From an uncultured Bacteroidales bacterium (GTDB taxonomy: Bacteria; Bacteroidota; Bacteroidia; Bacteroidales; FEN-979), in contig CAIQUS010000084.1 in NCBI GenBank assembly GCA_903875045.1, forward strand, positions 28,455 to 92,454: 64,000 bases of DNA, read 5' to 3'. Within the stretch, counting starts at the first letter, position 1, and each line of letters opens with the position of its first letter. Made by a program: the position numbers and the translations under genes. Positions 9,276 through 18,329 of this stretch are shown piece after piece. The notes under the pieces are model-generated. The model saw only the letters and a list, made by a program, of their open reading frames with translations. It was not told where the DNA came from and did not search any database.

Positions 9276-11756
9276 GTAATCCAGGTCAAGTGGATTTTTC
9301 ACCCTTTCAGTAAGCAGCGCCAGATCCTTGATCTCCTGCATTTCATCAATATAGTGGAATCTCAGCCCGTGGATATATTCTGCTTTGATCTCTTCAATAT
9401 CTTTTTTATTCTCCTTGGATAAAATAATATCAGTAAGGTTTGCCCGTCGTGCGGCAAGCATTTTTTCTTTGATCCCTCCTACCGGTAAAACTTTTCCACG
9501 CAGTGTAATTTCGCCTGTCATTGCAAGGCGCTCACGAACTTTGAATTGGGTAAATGCGGAAGCCAGTGCAGTAAACATGGTAATTCCGGCAGAAGGTCCG
9601 TCTTTTGGTGTTGCCCCTTCCGGCACATGAATATGAACACTCCAGTTTTGAAAAACACCGGGATCAATTCCGAAAACTTCTGAATGTGCTTTTAAATAAG
9701 CCAATGCAATTGATGCGGATTCTTTCATCACATCTCCCAGATTTCCAGTCAGGGTAAGTTCTCCTTTACCCCTGCTCAGGCTGACTTCCACAAAAAGGAT
9801 TTCACCACCTGCCATGGTCCATGCCAGGCCAGTTACCACACCGGCCACCTCATTGGAAATATATTTATCAGCCTGAAATATTGGAATACCCATGATGACC
9901 TTCAGATCGGCTCCTGTCAGTTTTTTATGAAACTTCTCATTGGAAACAATAGCCTTTACCTTACTGCGGATAACCTTTGCGATACTTTTTTCAAGCATGC
10001 GAACACCTGATTCACGGGTGTAGTCTTCTATTATTTTAGTAATAAGTTCATCGCTGAACTGCAATTGACTTTTCCTGATTCCATGATCATGAAATTGCTT
10101 GGGCAACAAATGACGTTTGGCAATTTCAACCTTTTCTTCAACCAAATAACCGGGAATATCTATTATTTCCATTCGGTCGCGCAGTGCCGGATGTATGGTG
10201 CTAAGGGTGTTGGCCGTTGCAATAAACATGATACGCGAAAGGTCGTATTCAATTTCCAGGTAGTTGTCGTAAAAAGCATTGTTTTGTTCAGGATCAAGTA
10301 CTTCCAGTAAAGCTGCCTGTGGGTCCCCATTGATATTCATCCCCATCACCTTGTCGATTTCGTCCAGAACGAAAACAGGGTTTGATGATTTAGTCTTCTT
10401 CAAACTCTGCAATATTCTTCCTGGCATGGCGCCAATATATGTTTTCCTGTGGCCCCTCAACTCAGATTCATCACGGAGTCCGCCCAATGACATCCTGGTA
10501 TATTTCCGGCCAAGTGCTCTGGCAACGCTTTTTCCCAGAGATGTTTTTCCAACCCCTGGGGGACCAACAAGGCACAATATGGGTGACTTAAGGTCACGTT
10601 TAAGTTTGATAACTGCCAGATGCTCAATGATGCGCTCCTTGACCTTTTCCAGGCCAAAATGGTCTTCATCAAGTACTTGCTGGGCATGGTGCAGATCCAG
10701 ATTATCTGGTGTGAACTCACCCCATGGCAATTGTACAAGTGTTTCAAGGTAGTTTGTCTGAATAGAATACTCTGCAGCCATCGGATGCATCCTCTGAAGT
10801 TTACTCATCTCTTTTTCAAAAACTTCTGAGACTTCCCTGGACCATTTTTTATCCTTGCCAAGCTCACGGAGTGCATTGATTTCCTGTGAATTCGGACTAC
10901 CACCGAGTTCCTCCTGGATGGTTTTTAACTGCTGGTTAAGTAAAAAATCTCGTTGTTGTTTATCAAGATCGGTTTTAACCTTATTCTGAATGTGTTGTTT
11001 CAGGTCAGCCACCTGAAGTTCTTTGGTCAGCAATGTCAGAACAAGATTGGCACATTCAGTCAAATCTGCAATCTCAAGCAACTTTTGTTTCTGTGTAAGT
11101 TCAACATTGAGGTTTGAAGAAATAAAATGGACAAGGAATGAGGGCGATTCAATGTTTTTGATCGCAAAGGCCGCCTCTGACGGGATATTGGGTGATATTG
11201 TAATGATTTGAATGGCCAGGTCTTTCAGCGATGCTATGAGTGCGCTGAACTCCCCATTGTCGGATGGTATGATTACCGGTGCTTCAAATGCAGTAACAGA
11301 TGCCATAATGTAGGGTTCCGACTGGATCATCTCCCTGATGGCAAAACGGCGTTTCCCCTGAATGATGGCAGTATTACTCCCATCTGGCATTTGCAAAATC
11401 TTAATAATGTAGGCAACCGTACCAATTTTATTCAGATCCTCAAACTCAGGATCTTCAATATTGGCATCTTTCTGAGAGACCACTCCGATGGTGCGGCTTC
11501 CCTTATAAAATTCCCGGATTAGTTTTATTGATTTATCCCTTCCAACCGTAATCGGAATCACAACACCCGGAAAAAGGACGGTGTTGCGTAGCGGAAGTAT
11601 CGGAAGCACCTCCGGAACCTCCTCAGTGTTCATTGTTTCTTCATCCTCTGAAGATAATAAAGGGATAAAATCAGTTTCAGAGTCGATTAAATCAGAAAAA
11701 ATCAGTTCGTTATGTTCCATTATATGCTGCATGTTTTTCAAAAGTCTATAGGTCAC
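9267..11756 (-). CDS. lon: ATP-dependent endopeptidase Lon
   Basis: An AAA+ serine protease that degrades misfolded and regulatory proteins in the cytoplasm; 829 residues, normal for the family. The N-terminal substrate domain starts with [19 protein letters not shown]. The ATPase has [13 protein letters not shown] (about 397) and VFVLDEID, and the C-terminal protease has the catalytic Ser in KDGPSAGIT (about 720) and the Lys in [12 protein letters not shown] (about 763). The longest frame begins with a GTG at 11756; an ATG 33 bp inside (MEHNELIF) or 24 bp inside (MQHIMEHN) is more likely the true start. The gene is single, convergent with the M1 pair and downstream of the GlmU-like gene. Confidence 0.96.
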   Translation of the reverse strand: MTYRLLKNMQHIMEHNELIFSDLIDSETDFIPLLSSEDEETMNTEEVPEVLPILPLRNTVLFPGVVIPITVGRDKSIKLIREFYKGSRTIGVVSQKDANIEDPEFEDLNKIGTVAYIIKILQMPDGSNTAIIQGKRRFAIREMIQSEPYIMASVTAFEAPVIIPSDNGEFSALIASLKDLAIQIITISPNIPSEAAFAIKNIESPSFLVHFISSNLNVELTQKQKLLEIADLTECANLVLTLLTKELQVADLKQHIQNKVKTDLDKQQRDFLLNQQLKTIQEELGGSPNSQEINALRELGKDKKWSREVSEVFEKEMSKLQRMHPMAAEYSIQTNYLETLVQLPWGEFTPDNLDLHHAQQVLDEDHFGLEKVKERIIEHLAVIKLKRDLKSPILCLVGPPGVGKTSLGKSVARALGRKYTRMSLGGLRDESELRGHRKTYIGAMPGRILQSLKKTKSSNPVFVLDEIDKVMGMNINGDPQAALLEVLDPEQNNAFYDNYLEIEYDLSRIMFIATANTLSTIHPALRDRMEIIDIPGYLVEEKVEIAKRHLLPKQFHDHGIRKSQLQFSDELITKIIEDYTRESGVRMLEKSIAKVIRSKVKAIVSNEKFHKKLTGADLKVIMGIPIFQADKYISNEVAGVVTGLAWTMAGGEILFVEVSLSRGKGELTLTGNLGDVMKESASIALAYLKAHSEVFGIDPGVFQNWSVHIHVPEGATPKDGPSAGITMFTALASAFTQFKVRERLAMTGEITLRGKVLPVGGIKEKMLAARRANLTDIILSKENKKDIEEIKAEYIHGLRFHYIDEMQEIKDLALLTERVKNPLDLDYKK

Positions 11757-11834
11757 CTCACCTCACTTCACCTGGTAGAATTTCAGGGAAAGTGGGTATG
11801 TCAATAAATGTGCCACGAAATTGGTGACGGCCTT

Positions 11835-13025
11835 TTAGAGGAATTTATTCTTCAAGGTTATGTTATAGACATTTGTCAGCAGGTCTCTTTCTACATCATC
11901 AAAAGTACGGCGACGGCGTTTAAAAACAATTTCCGCAACCTCCATTGCTTTCTTTACCGTGTAATTGGTGTGTCCGGCTGTACCACCCCATGTGAAGGAA
12001 GGAATAAAATTTCGCTGGAAACCAGAGCCGAATATATTTGCACTAACCCCGACAACGGTCCCTGTGTTGAACATTGTGTTGATGGCGCATTTGGAATGAT
12101 CACCCATGATCAACCCGCAAAACTGCAGATGTGTATTGATAAAGGTTTGTTTACCATAACTCCACAGCCGGACATTATCGTATGTGTTTTTCAGGTTGGA
12201 GGTATTTGTGTCAGCCCCGATATTGCACCATTCGCCAATAACTGAATGTCCCAGGAACCCATCATGGGCTTTATTTGAATAACCAAAGAGAACGGAGTTG
12301 TTAACTTCTCCCCCAACCCTGCAAAATGGACCAATGGTTGTCGGACCATATATTTTGGCTGCCATTTTTACCTGTGCCCCTTCGCATAAAGCAAATGGCC
12401 CACGGATCACAGCACCTTCCATAATTTCAGTGTCCTTGCCGATATATATCGGACCGGTTGTCGCATTGAGAATGGCGCATTCTACTTTAGCACCCTTTTC
12501 AACGAAAATATTTTCAGCGCCCAAAACTGTATTCGTGTCGCTCAGTTTTTGAGATTTTCTGCCTTTTGTCAGCAATGCAAAATCATCTTTCAGGGATATG
12601 TCATTTTTTGAAAATATTTCCCAGGTATGGTTTATCTTCACCGGGGCCTCCTTTATCTGGATTTCTTCAATGCCCTCGGACGCGGTGTCGCCAATGTTGT
12701 CGAGCTCTTCCGCAGTTATGTGAAGTGCGATAATGGTGTCGTTGAAAACAACTGTCTGATTCGGTTTCAGATGCTTTATTGCCTCGATTATTTCATCATT
12801 GGGGCAGATAGAGCCATTGATTAAAACATTTTCCTCCATCTTCATGATGGGGAATTTGGCACTGAGATAACTGTCGGTGAGTGATGAAGTTGGTGATTTA
12901 AGGCGTTTTTCCCACTTTTCACGGATCGTAAGGATCCCGATCCGGATATCTGATACGGGTCGTGTAAAAGTGAGTGGTAACAGGTTCGTTCTGACAATAC
13001 TTTCATCAAACAGTATGTAGTTCAT
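11835..13025 (-). CDS. GlmU-like sugar-phosphate nucleotidyltransferase (Bacteroidota type)
   Basis: A 396-residue protein beginning NYILFDESIVRTNLLPLTFTR with PVSDIRIGI, the start of the Bacteroidota alternative GlmU family (putative UDP-GlcNAc pyrophosphorylase / glucosamine-1-phosphate acetyltransferase). The N-terminal half is a shortened nucleotidyltransferase domain. The C-terminal half is a left-handed beta-helix with hexapeptide repeats (about 190-340: GPIYIGKDTEIMEGAVI, GPFALCEGAQVK, GPTTIGPFCRVGG). This family is thought to replace or supplement canonical GlmU in making UDP-GlcNAc for peptidoglycan and lipid A. Located between L31 and lon on the same strand. Confidence 0.85.
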   Translation of the reverse strand: MNYILFDESIVRTNLLPLTFTRPVSDIRIGILTIREKWEKRLKSPTSSLTDSYLSAKFPIMKMEENVLINGSICPNDEIIEAIKHLKPNQTVVFNDTIIALHITAEELDNIGDTASEGIEEIQIKEAPVKINHTWEIFSKNDISLKDDFALLTKGRKSQKLSDTNTVLGAENIFVEKGAKVECAILNATTGPIYIGKDTEIMEGAVIRGPFALCEGAQVKMAAKIYGPTTIGPFCRVGGEVNNSVLFGYSNKAHDGFLGHSVIGEWCNIGADTNTSNLKNTYDNVRLWSYGKQTFINTHLQFCGLIMGDHSKCAINTMFNTGTVVGVSANIFGSGFQRNFIPSFTWGGTAGHTNYTVKKAMEVAEIVFKRRRRTFDDVERDLLTNVYNITLKNKFL

Positions 13026-13095
13026 TTTAAAGGAGGATTAAGAAAATGATTATATCTCAGTGGTTCGATTATGCAAAAGTAGGAAATATAAGAAT

Positions 13096-13128
13096 AAAAA
13101 AAGAGCCCCAATCAAAAACGGAGGCCCT
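13096..13128 (-). terminator. Rho-independent terminator of rpmE
   Basis: On the minus strand AGGGCCTC and GGGGCTCT form an 8-bp stem with two G-U pairs, followed by a run of seven T. It lies 24 bp after the L31 stop codon and before the GlmU-like gene, so it separates the two transcripts. Confidence 0.75.
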
Positions 13129-13151
13129 TTAAAAAATATTGTGGCATTGGT

Positions 13152-13424
13152 TTATTTACTTGCCGCGTTTCTGTCAATATGTTTCTGATACCTGCTCTTG
13201 AATTTGTCAACACGGCCTGCAGTATCAACCAGTTTCATTTTACCTGTGTAGAAAGGATGCGAGGTATGTGAAATTTCCAATTTAATCACAGGATACTCCT
13301 TACCGTCTTCCCAAACAATGGTTTCCTTTGTTTTAACTGTTGATTTCGAAAGAAAAGTGTAATCATTCGACATATCTTTGAATACAACCAGTCTGTAATC
13401 TTTGGGATGAATATCTTTTTTCAT
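13152..13424 (-). CDS. rpmE2: 50S ribosomal protein L31 type B
   Basis: A 90-residue ribosomal protein. It begins [17 protein letters not shown] and contains SHPFYTGK and a basic C-terminus ([13 protein letters not shown]). The zinc-binding cysteines of type A L31 are absent, as expected for the zinc-independent type B. It has its own strong promoter (13451-13481) and a terminator 24 bp downstream, so it is a single-gene transcript. Confidence 0.96.
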   Translation of the reverse strand: MKKDIHPKDYRLVVFKDMSNDYTFLSKSTVKTKETIVWEDGKEYPVIKLEISHTSHPFYTGKMKLVDTAGRVDKFKSRYQKHIDRNAASK

Positions 13425-13450
13425 TGCAATGTGGTATTTTTATGAGGGTG

Positions 13451-13481
13451 CAAAATTAATCATTATAAATTGATTTCCAAA
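13451..13481 (-). promoter_or_regulatory. Promoter of rpmE
   Basis: On the minus strand TTTG (13478-13481), 19 bp, TAATTTTG (13451-13458). This is a perfect match to the Bacteroidota housekeeping promoter, 26 bp before the start codon. Confidence 0.8.
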
Positions 13482-13499
13482 GATTTTTTCATATCAAAT

Positions 13500-14540
13500 T
13501 CAAGAAATTAAAAACTCCATCGTATCTGTCTGATCGGCATAGTCCCACAACGCCGGGATTTGTCCGCCTCCGGGATGTAACGTTCTGAAAGTTAACGATA
13601 AGTTACTAATAACACACTGAATCAATTCAAGTTTTCCCCTGATTTTGAGATCAACCGCCTCAGGTGTGTCATAAAATTCGTAATGCAAAACTGCGATCCG
13701 CGATGCAACAGCCTCGTCTTCGGTTAACAAAAGATACCCTGTATCAATGAACGGTACCTGGCTGACCATAAAAACAGACTTACAATAATCATAGTTGTTG
13801 CGGTATTTATGATGATTGGCAAAGTACTCGTATTTATTCAGCGCAATGAACAGATTTGAAAAGTCATAGCCGGTTGGAACATAAAGCTTTGAGATGCTCC
13901 GGCATCCCATCCCGAAAAAAAGCATGATGTCATTTGCAAGGTTTTGCAGATCATGTTGAGTCTCATTTCCTGATAATACGGCTATACTGTTTCGGCTCCT
14001 TCGGATGACATGCGGATATTTGCCAAAGTAAAACTCAAAATACCGGGATGTATTTGTACTTCCGGTGGCAATGATTGCATCGAATTTTTCAAGTTTGCCG
14101 GAGGTGAATGAAATATATTCCTTCCATTCTGGCAAATCTTTGGTCAGAATCTCTGCCATTGCGGGTAAAAGCTGGTCATCAGAAGATGATAACTTGGCAA
14201 GCAGTTTATGTCCTGACAACAACACGCAAAGAAAGTCGTGAAAACCAACAGCAGGGATGTTTCCTGCCATGACTACCCCAATACGTTTTTGAGTAGTGAG
14301 CCCTTCGATCCCTGATGCATATCCGGATAACCAAATACTCAAATTTTCTTTGGTCAAAACTTTGCCAAGATTGTTTAATGCCATTCGGATATGTTCAGGG
14401 GTGAACCACGGGTTTCGCTGAAAGGCAATGTTTGAGGCCTCCACAAGCGGTTTTACCACGGGATCAGTTGAATTTTCATGGTATCTGCCCAGCTTCTCCC
14501 CCAGCATTACGAATGAATTAATCCGGTCAGTCAGATTCAT
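13500..14540 (-). CDS. Acyl-CoA reductase, LuxC family
   Basis: A 346-residue member of the LuxC-type acyl-CoA reductase family, an aldehyde dehydrogenase-like fold that reduces acyl-CoA to a fatty aldehyde using NADPH. Recognisable segments are GVVMAGNIPAVGFHDF, LSGHKLLAKLSSSD, ATGSTNTSRYFEFYFGK, RRSRNSIAVLSG and GMGCRSISKLYVP, in which the Cys at about 216 is the likely acyl-accepting residue. No lux genes are nearby; in Bacteroidota such proteins occur alone and their physiological substrate is unclear. A TACCTTTG -7 element lies at 14555-14562 on the minus strand. Confidence 0.85.
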   Translation of the reverse strand: MNLTDRINSFVMLGEKLGRYHENSTDPVVKPLVEASNIAFQRNPWFTPEHIRMALNNLGKVLTKENLSIWLSGYASGIEGLTTQKRIGVVMAGNIPAVGFHDFLCVLLSGHKLLAKLSSSDDQLLPAMAEILTKDLPEWKEYISFTSGKLEKFDAIIATGSTNTSRYFEFYFGKYPHVIRRSRNSIAVLSGNETQHDLQNLANDIMLFFGMGCRSISKLYVPTGYDFSNLFIALNKYEYFANHHKYRNNYDYCKSVFMVSQVPFIDTGYLLLTEDEAVASRIAVLHYEFYDTPEAVDLKIRGKLELIQCVISNLSLTFRTLHPGGGQIPALWDYADQTDTMEFLIS

Positions 14541-14654
14541 GCTTGTTTTTTTTGCAAAGGTAGTTCAAATCTATTCAGGTGAAGTGGGTGGCAGTCCTGC
14601 CCATTAGGGGAGAGATTGAGGATGGGGGGCCGCAAAGCACTTCCATCAACTGAG

Positions 14655-14686
14655 TTGTCAAATTCTGAACTTTGTAATTACCTTTG
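14655..14686 (+). promoter_or_regulatory. Promoter of the 14732 gene
   Basis: TTG (14655-14657), 21 bp, TACCTTTG (14679-14686), 45 bp before the ATG at 14732. The -7 element fits TAnnTTTG; the -33 lacks the first T. Confidence 0.5.
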
Positions 14687-14731
14687 TAGCAATATATCGA
14701 TAAAACAATTTACCAATTACATATCCAACAG

Positions 14732-15643
14732 ATGACGACCAGATTGATGTTTTTCCTTCTTTTACTGTTTTTCATCATCGGCAGGCACAATGTACTTTCC
14801 GGTCAACGGTTTCAGACAATCAAACAGGCTGAAGATTCACTTGCAGTTCAACTGATTTCTTTAAATCTTGCCCAGGATGACAGTTCGAAAAATGCAATCA
14901 ATCAATGTTTTTCAAATACCCTGGAGGCTGCCCTCCACTTCCCCTCCTCCGATAATTACCCGTTCGAATCATTAAAGACACTCGTAAAAATTACTTCACC
15001 GGATCAGAAATTTCGGATATTCCACTGGAATCTTCCCAGGGCGGATGGAAAAAGCAGATTCTTTGGATTTCTTAAAATGCTCGGTCATGACCCTGCCCTG
15101 ATTTACCCTTTGATTGACGGAACGGATTCTTTACAATCACCCGATACCTCAATCGTTGATAACTTGCATTGGTTCGGGGCATTATATTACAAAGTGATCC
15201 TGCAGGAGGCAGCTTCAGGGGAAAAAATATATACTTTGCTGGGTTGGGCGGGCAAATATTCCATGATTACTCAAAAGGTAATTGAGATACTGTCGTTTAA
15301 TGATGAAGAAAAGCCACGCTTCGGTATGAAAATTTTTCCGGATTTTCAGGCAGGGAAAATGAATCGGATTATTTTTCGTTTTGCTGCCACCACAACCATG
15401 TCATTGAAATATGAAAAGCAAACCATTTCCACCAATAAAAAATGGAATAGTAAAACAAGGGTTTTTGACTATTCCCCGGTAGAAACTCAATTGATCGTTT
15501 TCGACAGGATGGTGCCGCCGGATCCATTGCTGGCAGGCCAATATCAGTTTTATGTGGCGGCAGGCGATATCTTTGACGGATTCATTTTCAAACAGTACCA
15601 ATGGAGATTCATGGAGGGAATTGATGCCAGAAACAAAAAATGA
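14732..15643 (+). CDS. Conserved hypothetical exported protein
   Basis: A 303-residue protein with an N-terminal signal peptide (a long hydrophobic run at residues 5-18, cleavage probably after VLSGQ). The rest is soluble, alternating beta-rich segments such as LRFG-like KPRFGMKIFPDF and RIIFRFAATTTMSLKYEKQ. Near the end is a VPPDPLLAGQYQFYVAAGD segment. I do not recognise a named domain; proteins of this general look are frequent, uncharacterised periplasmic proteins in Bacteroidota. It stands just before serC but has its own promoter and 105 bp separate them, so a link to serine metabolism is not implied. Confidence 0.7.
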   Translation: MTTRLMFFLLLLFFIIGRHNVLSGQRFQTIKQAEDSLAVQLISLNLAQDDSSKNAINQCFSNTLEAALHFPSSDNYPFESLKTLVKITSPDQKFRIFHWNLPRADGKSRFFGFLKMLGHDPALIYPLIDGTDSLQSPDTSIVDNLHWFGALYYKVILQEAASGEKIYTLLGWAGKYSMITQKVIEILSFNDEEKPRFGMKIFPDFQAGKMNRIIFRFAATTTMSLKYEKQTISTNKKWNSKTRVFDYSPVETQLIVFDRMVPPDPLLAGQYQFYVAAGDIFDGFIFKQYQWRFMEGIDARNKK

Positions 15644-15670
15644 TATTTTTTATTTTTTTTGGATTACACT

Positions 15671-15678
15671 TAAATTTG
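15671..15678 (+). promoter_or_regulatory. -7 element upstream of serC
   Basis: TAAATTTG (TAnnTTTG type) 70 bp before the serC ATG. No -33 TTTG is found at a good distance; a second near-match TACTTTG follows at 15681. Confidence 0.4.
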
Positions 15679-15748
15679 TTTACTTTGTTTTCTTATTATT
15701 GCAGTACTAAATTCAATACTACATATCTAAACTAAAAACCTTCATTTT

Positions 15749-16819
15749 ATGAAAAAGCACAATTTTAACGCCGGTCCCTCAATTCTTCCCCAAATTGCCC
15801 TTGAAAACTCTGCCAAGGCAATCCTTGAACTGAATGGTATAGGGTTGTCACTGCTTGAAATATCTCATCGCAGCAAGGAATTTCAGGCCATACTTGATGA
15901 AACTGTCGCTTTATTTAATGAACTTCTTAATATTCCGGCTGGTTATCAGATTATTTTTCTTGGCGGTGGCGCCAGCATGCAGTTTTGTATGATTCCCTAC
16001 AACTTTTTGAACAAAAAAGCAGCTTATCTGGAAACAGGCGTGTGGGCTCAAAAAGCCATTAAAGAGGCTAAATTTTTTGGAGAGGTCAACGTTGTAGCAT
16101 CTTCTGCTGATAAAAATTTCTGCTATATCCCAACAGGGTATACTATTCCCGCCGATGCTGATTATTTCCACATCACAACCAACAATACGATTTATGGTTC
16201 TGAAATCCATACGGATATTGACAGTCCTGTCCCTTTAATTGCCGACATGTCTTCAGATATTCTCAGTCGTCAGGTTGATGTATCCAAATATGCGATGATT
16301 TATGGTGGTGCCCAAAAAAATCTCGGACCAGCAGGTGTTACCTTCGTAATTATCAAGGAAGATATGCTTGTGAAGGCCGATCGCAAAATACCCACCATGC
16401 TTAACTATTCCACACATACCAAAGAGCCGTCGCTTTATAACACCCCTCCCGTTTTTGCGATTTATACCTGCCTTGAAACACTTCGCTGGATTAAAAAACT
16501 TGGCGGTGTCAAAGCGATTGAAGCCATGAATATCAAAAAGGCAAACCTTCTGTACGATGCAATCGACAACAGCAAGATGTTTGTAGGCACAGTTGCCAAA
16601 GATAGCCGGTCACTCATGAATATCTGCTTTGTCATGAAAGATCAATACAAGGACAAAGAAGATGGTTTTATGGAATTTGCCAAAACCAAGGGAATGGTTG
16701 GAATCAAAGGTCACAGATCAGTTGGAGGCTTCAGGGCATCAACCTACAATGCGCTGCCGATTGAAAGTGTTCAGGCTTTGATCGATGCCATGCAAGAATT
16801 TGAAAATACTAACGCTTAA
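15749..16819 (+). CDS. serC: Phosphoserine aminotransferase
   Basis: A PLP enzyme of 356 residues that converts 3-phosphohydroxypyruvate and glutamate to phosphoserine (serine and pyridoxal biosynthesis). The N-terminus [13 protein letters not shown] is typical. [16 protein letters not shown] binds phosphate, [12 protein letters not shown] holds the PLP lysine (about 190), and the C-terminus has [16 protein letters not shown]. It is followed after 10 bp by serA and, one gene later, DUF1015, the usual Bacteroidota serine cluster. Confidence 0.97.
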   Translation: MKKHNFNAGPSILPQIALENSAKAILELNGIGLSLLEISHRSKEFQAILDETVALFNELLNIPAGYQIIFLGGGASMQFCMIPYNFLNKKAAYLETGVWAQKAIKEAKFFGEVNVVASSADKNFCYIPTGYTIPADADYFHITTNNTIYGSEIHTDIDSPVPLIADMSSDILSRQVDVSKYAMIYGGAQKNLGPAGVTFVIIKEDMLVKADRKIPTMLNYSTHTKEPSLYNTPPVFAIYTCLETLRWIKKLGGVKAIEAMNIKKANLLYDAIDNSKMFVGTVAKDSRSLMNICFVMKDQYKDKEDGFMEFAKTKGMVGIKGHRSVGGFRASTYNALPIESVQALIDAMQEFENTNA

Positions 16820-16829
16820 TTCTGCTAAC

Positions 16830-17753
16830 ATGACAAAAGTATTGGTTGCAACAGATAAGCCTTTTGCTCCTGCGGCAGTGAAAGGCATCCGCAAAGTAGT
16901 TGAAGATGCGGGATTTGAGTTGGTTCTTCTTGAAAATTACACAAGTCAGGATGATTTTGTTAAAGCAGTGGCTGATGTTGATGCCGTGATCATACGCAGT
17001 GATAAAGCGGATCAAGCAGTGATTGAAGCTGCATCGAAACTGAAAATTATTGTCCGTGCCGGTGCCGGGTACGATAATATCGACCTTCAGGCTGCAACGC
17101 TTAAAGGCATTGTTGCCATGAATACCCCCGGACAAAATTCTAATGCGGTGGCAGAACTCGCGCTGGGCATGATGGTCTATTATGCCCGTGGCTTCTTCAA
17201 TGGGAAATCGGGTAGTGAATTGATGGGAAAAAAATTAGGAATCCATGCTTATGGTTTTGTTGGCAAAAATGTTGCCCGCATCGCCAAAGGGTTTGGGATG
17301 GAGGTTTTTGCTTTCGATCCTTTTATTTCACGTCAGGAAATTGAGAAAGATGGCGTAAAATGGATCGGAACTGTTGAAGAATTATATAGTACCTGTCATT
17401 TTATATCTTTACATATACCTGCAAACAGCCAGACTAAGCTGTCGGTGAACTATGCCTTGCTTTCGAGGATGCCGGTACCGGCATGCCTTGTTAATACTGC
17501 CAGGGCTGAAGTTATTCATGAAGCTGATCTGTTGAAAATGTTCCAGGAAAGAAAAGATTTTGCCTATTTGACAGATGTTGAACCTGCAAATAAAACTGAG
17601 ATCGAATCCGGTTTTAAAGCAAAATTTTTCTGTACCCCTAAAAAAATGGGCGCACAAACCGAGGAGGCCAATATCAATGCCGGAATTGCTGCGGCACGCC
17701 AAATTGTTAGCTTTATCAAAGAAGGAAATAAAACATTTCAGGTTAATAAGTAG
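16830..17753 (+). CDS. serA: D-3-phosphoglycerate dehydrogenase-like (SerA), short form
   Basis: A 307-residue D-isomer 2-hydroxyacid dehydrogenase without the C-terminal ACT regulatory domain. It should oxidise 3-phosphoglycerate to feed SerC. The ATG at 16830 (MTKVLVATDKPF) is chosen over the longer frame from 16785, which overlaps serC. Motifs are GAGYDNIDL, NTPGQNSNAVAELALG, a nucleotide fold at KKLGIHAYGFVGK, FDPFIS and VNTARAEVI. At the place of the usual catalytic His (PHIGASTEEA type) it reads TPKKMGAQTEEA, so His is replaced by Lys or Met. I believe this is normal for the Bacteroidota form but could not verify it. Confidence 0.92.
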   Translation: MTKVLVATDKPFAPAAVKGIRKVVEDAGFELVLLENYTSQDDFVKAVADVDAVIIRSDKADQAVIEAASKLKIIVRAGAGYDNIDLQAATLKGIVAMNTPGQNSNAVAELALGMMVYYARGFFNGKSGSELMGKKLGIHAYGFVGKNVARIAKGFGMEVFAFDPFISRQEIEKDGVKWIGTVEELYSTCHFISLHIPANSQTKLSVNYALLSRMPVPACLVNTARAEVIHEADLLKMFQERKDFAYLTDVEPANKTEIESGFKAKFFCTPKKMGAQTEEANINAGIAAARQIVSFIKEGNKTFQVNK

Positions 17754-17777
17754 TTCATTAATCAATTTTTACTTATT
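17745..17777 (+). other. Inverted repeat at the end of serA
   Basis: Perfect 8-bp arms AATAAGTA (17745-17752) and TACTTATT (17770-17777) with a 17-base loop spanning the serA stop codon. It may be a weak transcript-end structure; no U-run follows. Confidence 0.3.
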
Positions 17778-17834
17778 ATTGCACTATCAACTATTGTTCG
17801 TTTGTAACTTCATCAAAACTAATAGCGCTAAACA

Positions 17835-18260
17835 ATGGAAAATGAACACGAAAGGCCGACTACTTTCTTCAGGTTTGAGGATCTAAGAATCTACCACAAG
17901 GCTCTTGAATATGTCGATTGGGTTTATTTAATGGCGAATAAAACTACAAATGACCCTTTCATGAAATCATTTTTTGAGCGGTTTCTTATCTCTGCCAATG
18001 GAATTCCATTAAATATTGCAGAAGGTTCTTCCCGAAATAAAAGCCAGTTTGTATATTACCTTAAAATGGCCAAAAGTTCCGTGAGGGAATGTGTTGTGGT
18101 CTCTTCGATAGCACAAAGCCGTGGCTTTATCAGCCATGAAGCGTATGATGATTCGAAGAACCGTTTGATGGAGATGACTAAAATGATTGGCGCGTTGATA
18201 GGATCGCTGCAGCGCAGCATTAAACCCGGAGAAATGGATGATGACGATGGTACTGATTGA
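17835..18260 (+). CDS. Four-helix-bundle protein (23S rRNA intervening-sequence type)
   Basis: A 141-residue helical protein with the family core FEDLRIYHKALE, LNIAEGSSRNKSQF and YLKMAKSSVREC. Such proteins (the 'four helix bundle' or S23 family) were first found encoded inside 23S rRNA intervening sequences, but are widespread as single genes in Bacteroidota. Their biochemical role is not settled and nucleic-acid binding has been suggested. Here it is placed between serA and the DUF1015 gene, genes that are usually adjacent, with 81 bp and 69 bp flanks. It looks like a later insertion into the serine cluster. Confidence 0.87.
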   Translation: MENEHERPTTFFRFEDLRIYHKALEYVDWVYLMANKTTNDPFMKSFFERFLISANGIPLNIAEGSSRNKSQFVYYLKMAKSSVRECVVVSSIAQSRGFISHEAYDDSKNRLMEMTKMIGALIGSLQRSIKPGEMDDDDGTD

Positions 18261-18329
18261 TTTCAGTATACATACTCACCCTTCGCTGATCAAATTTACT
18301 TAACAAACCTTATTTAACTATCCATAACC

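Noticed and set aside
11754..14590. CACTTCACCTG shared by the regions before lon and before the LuxC-like gene in opposite orientation
   Set aside because: Only 11 bases agree, without extension on either side; chance or codon-free repeat cannot be separated.
16785..16829. 15 extra N-terminal codons of serA
   Set aside because: They overlap the end of serC and do not fit the family N-terminus; the ATG at 16830 is 10 bp after the serC stop.
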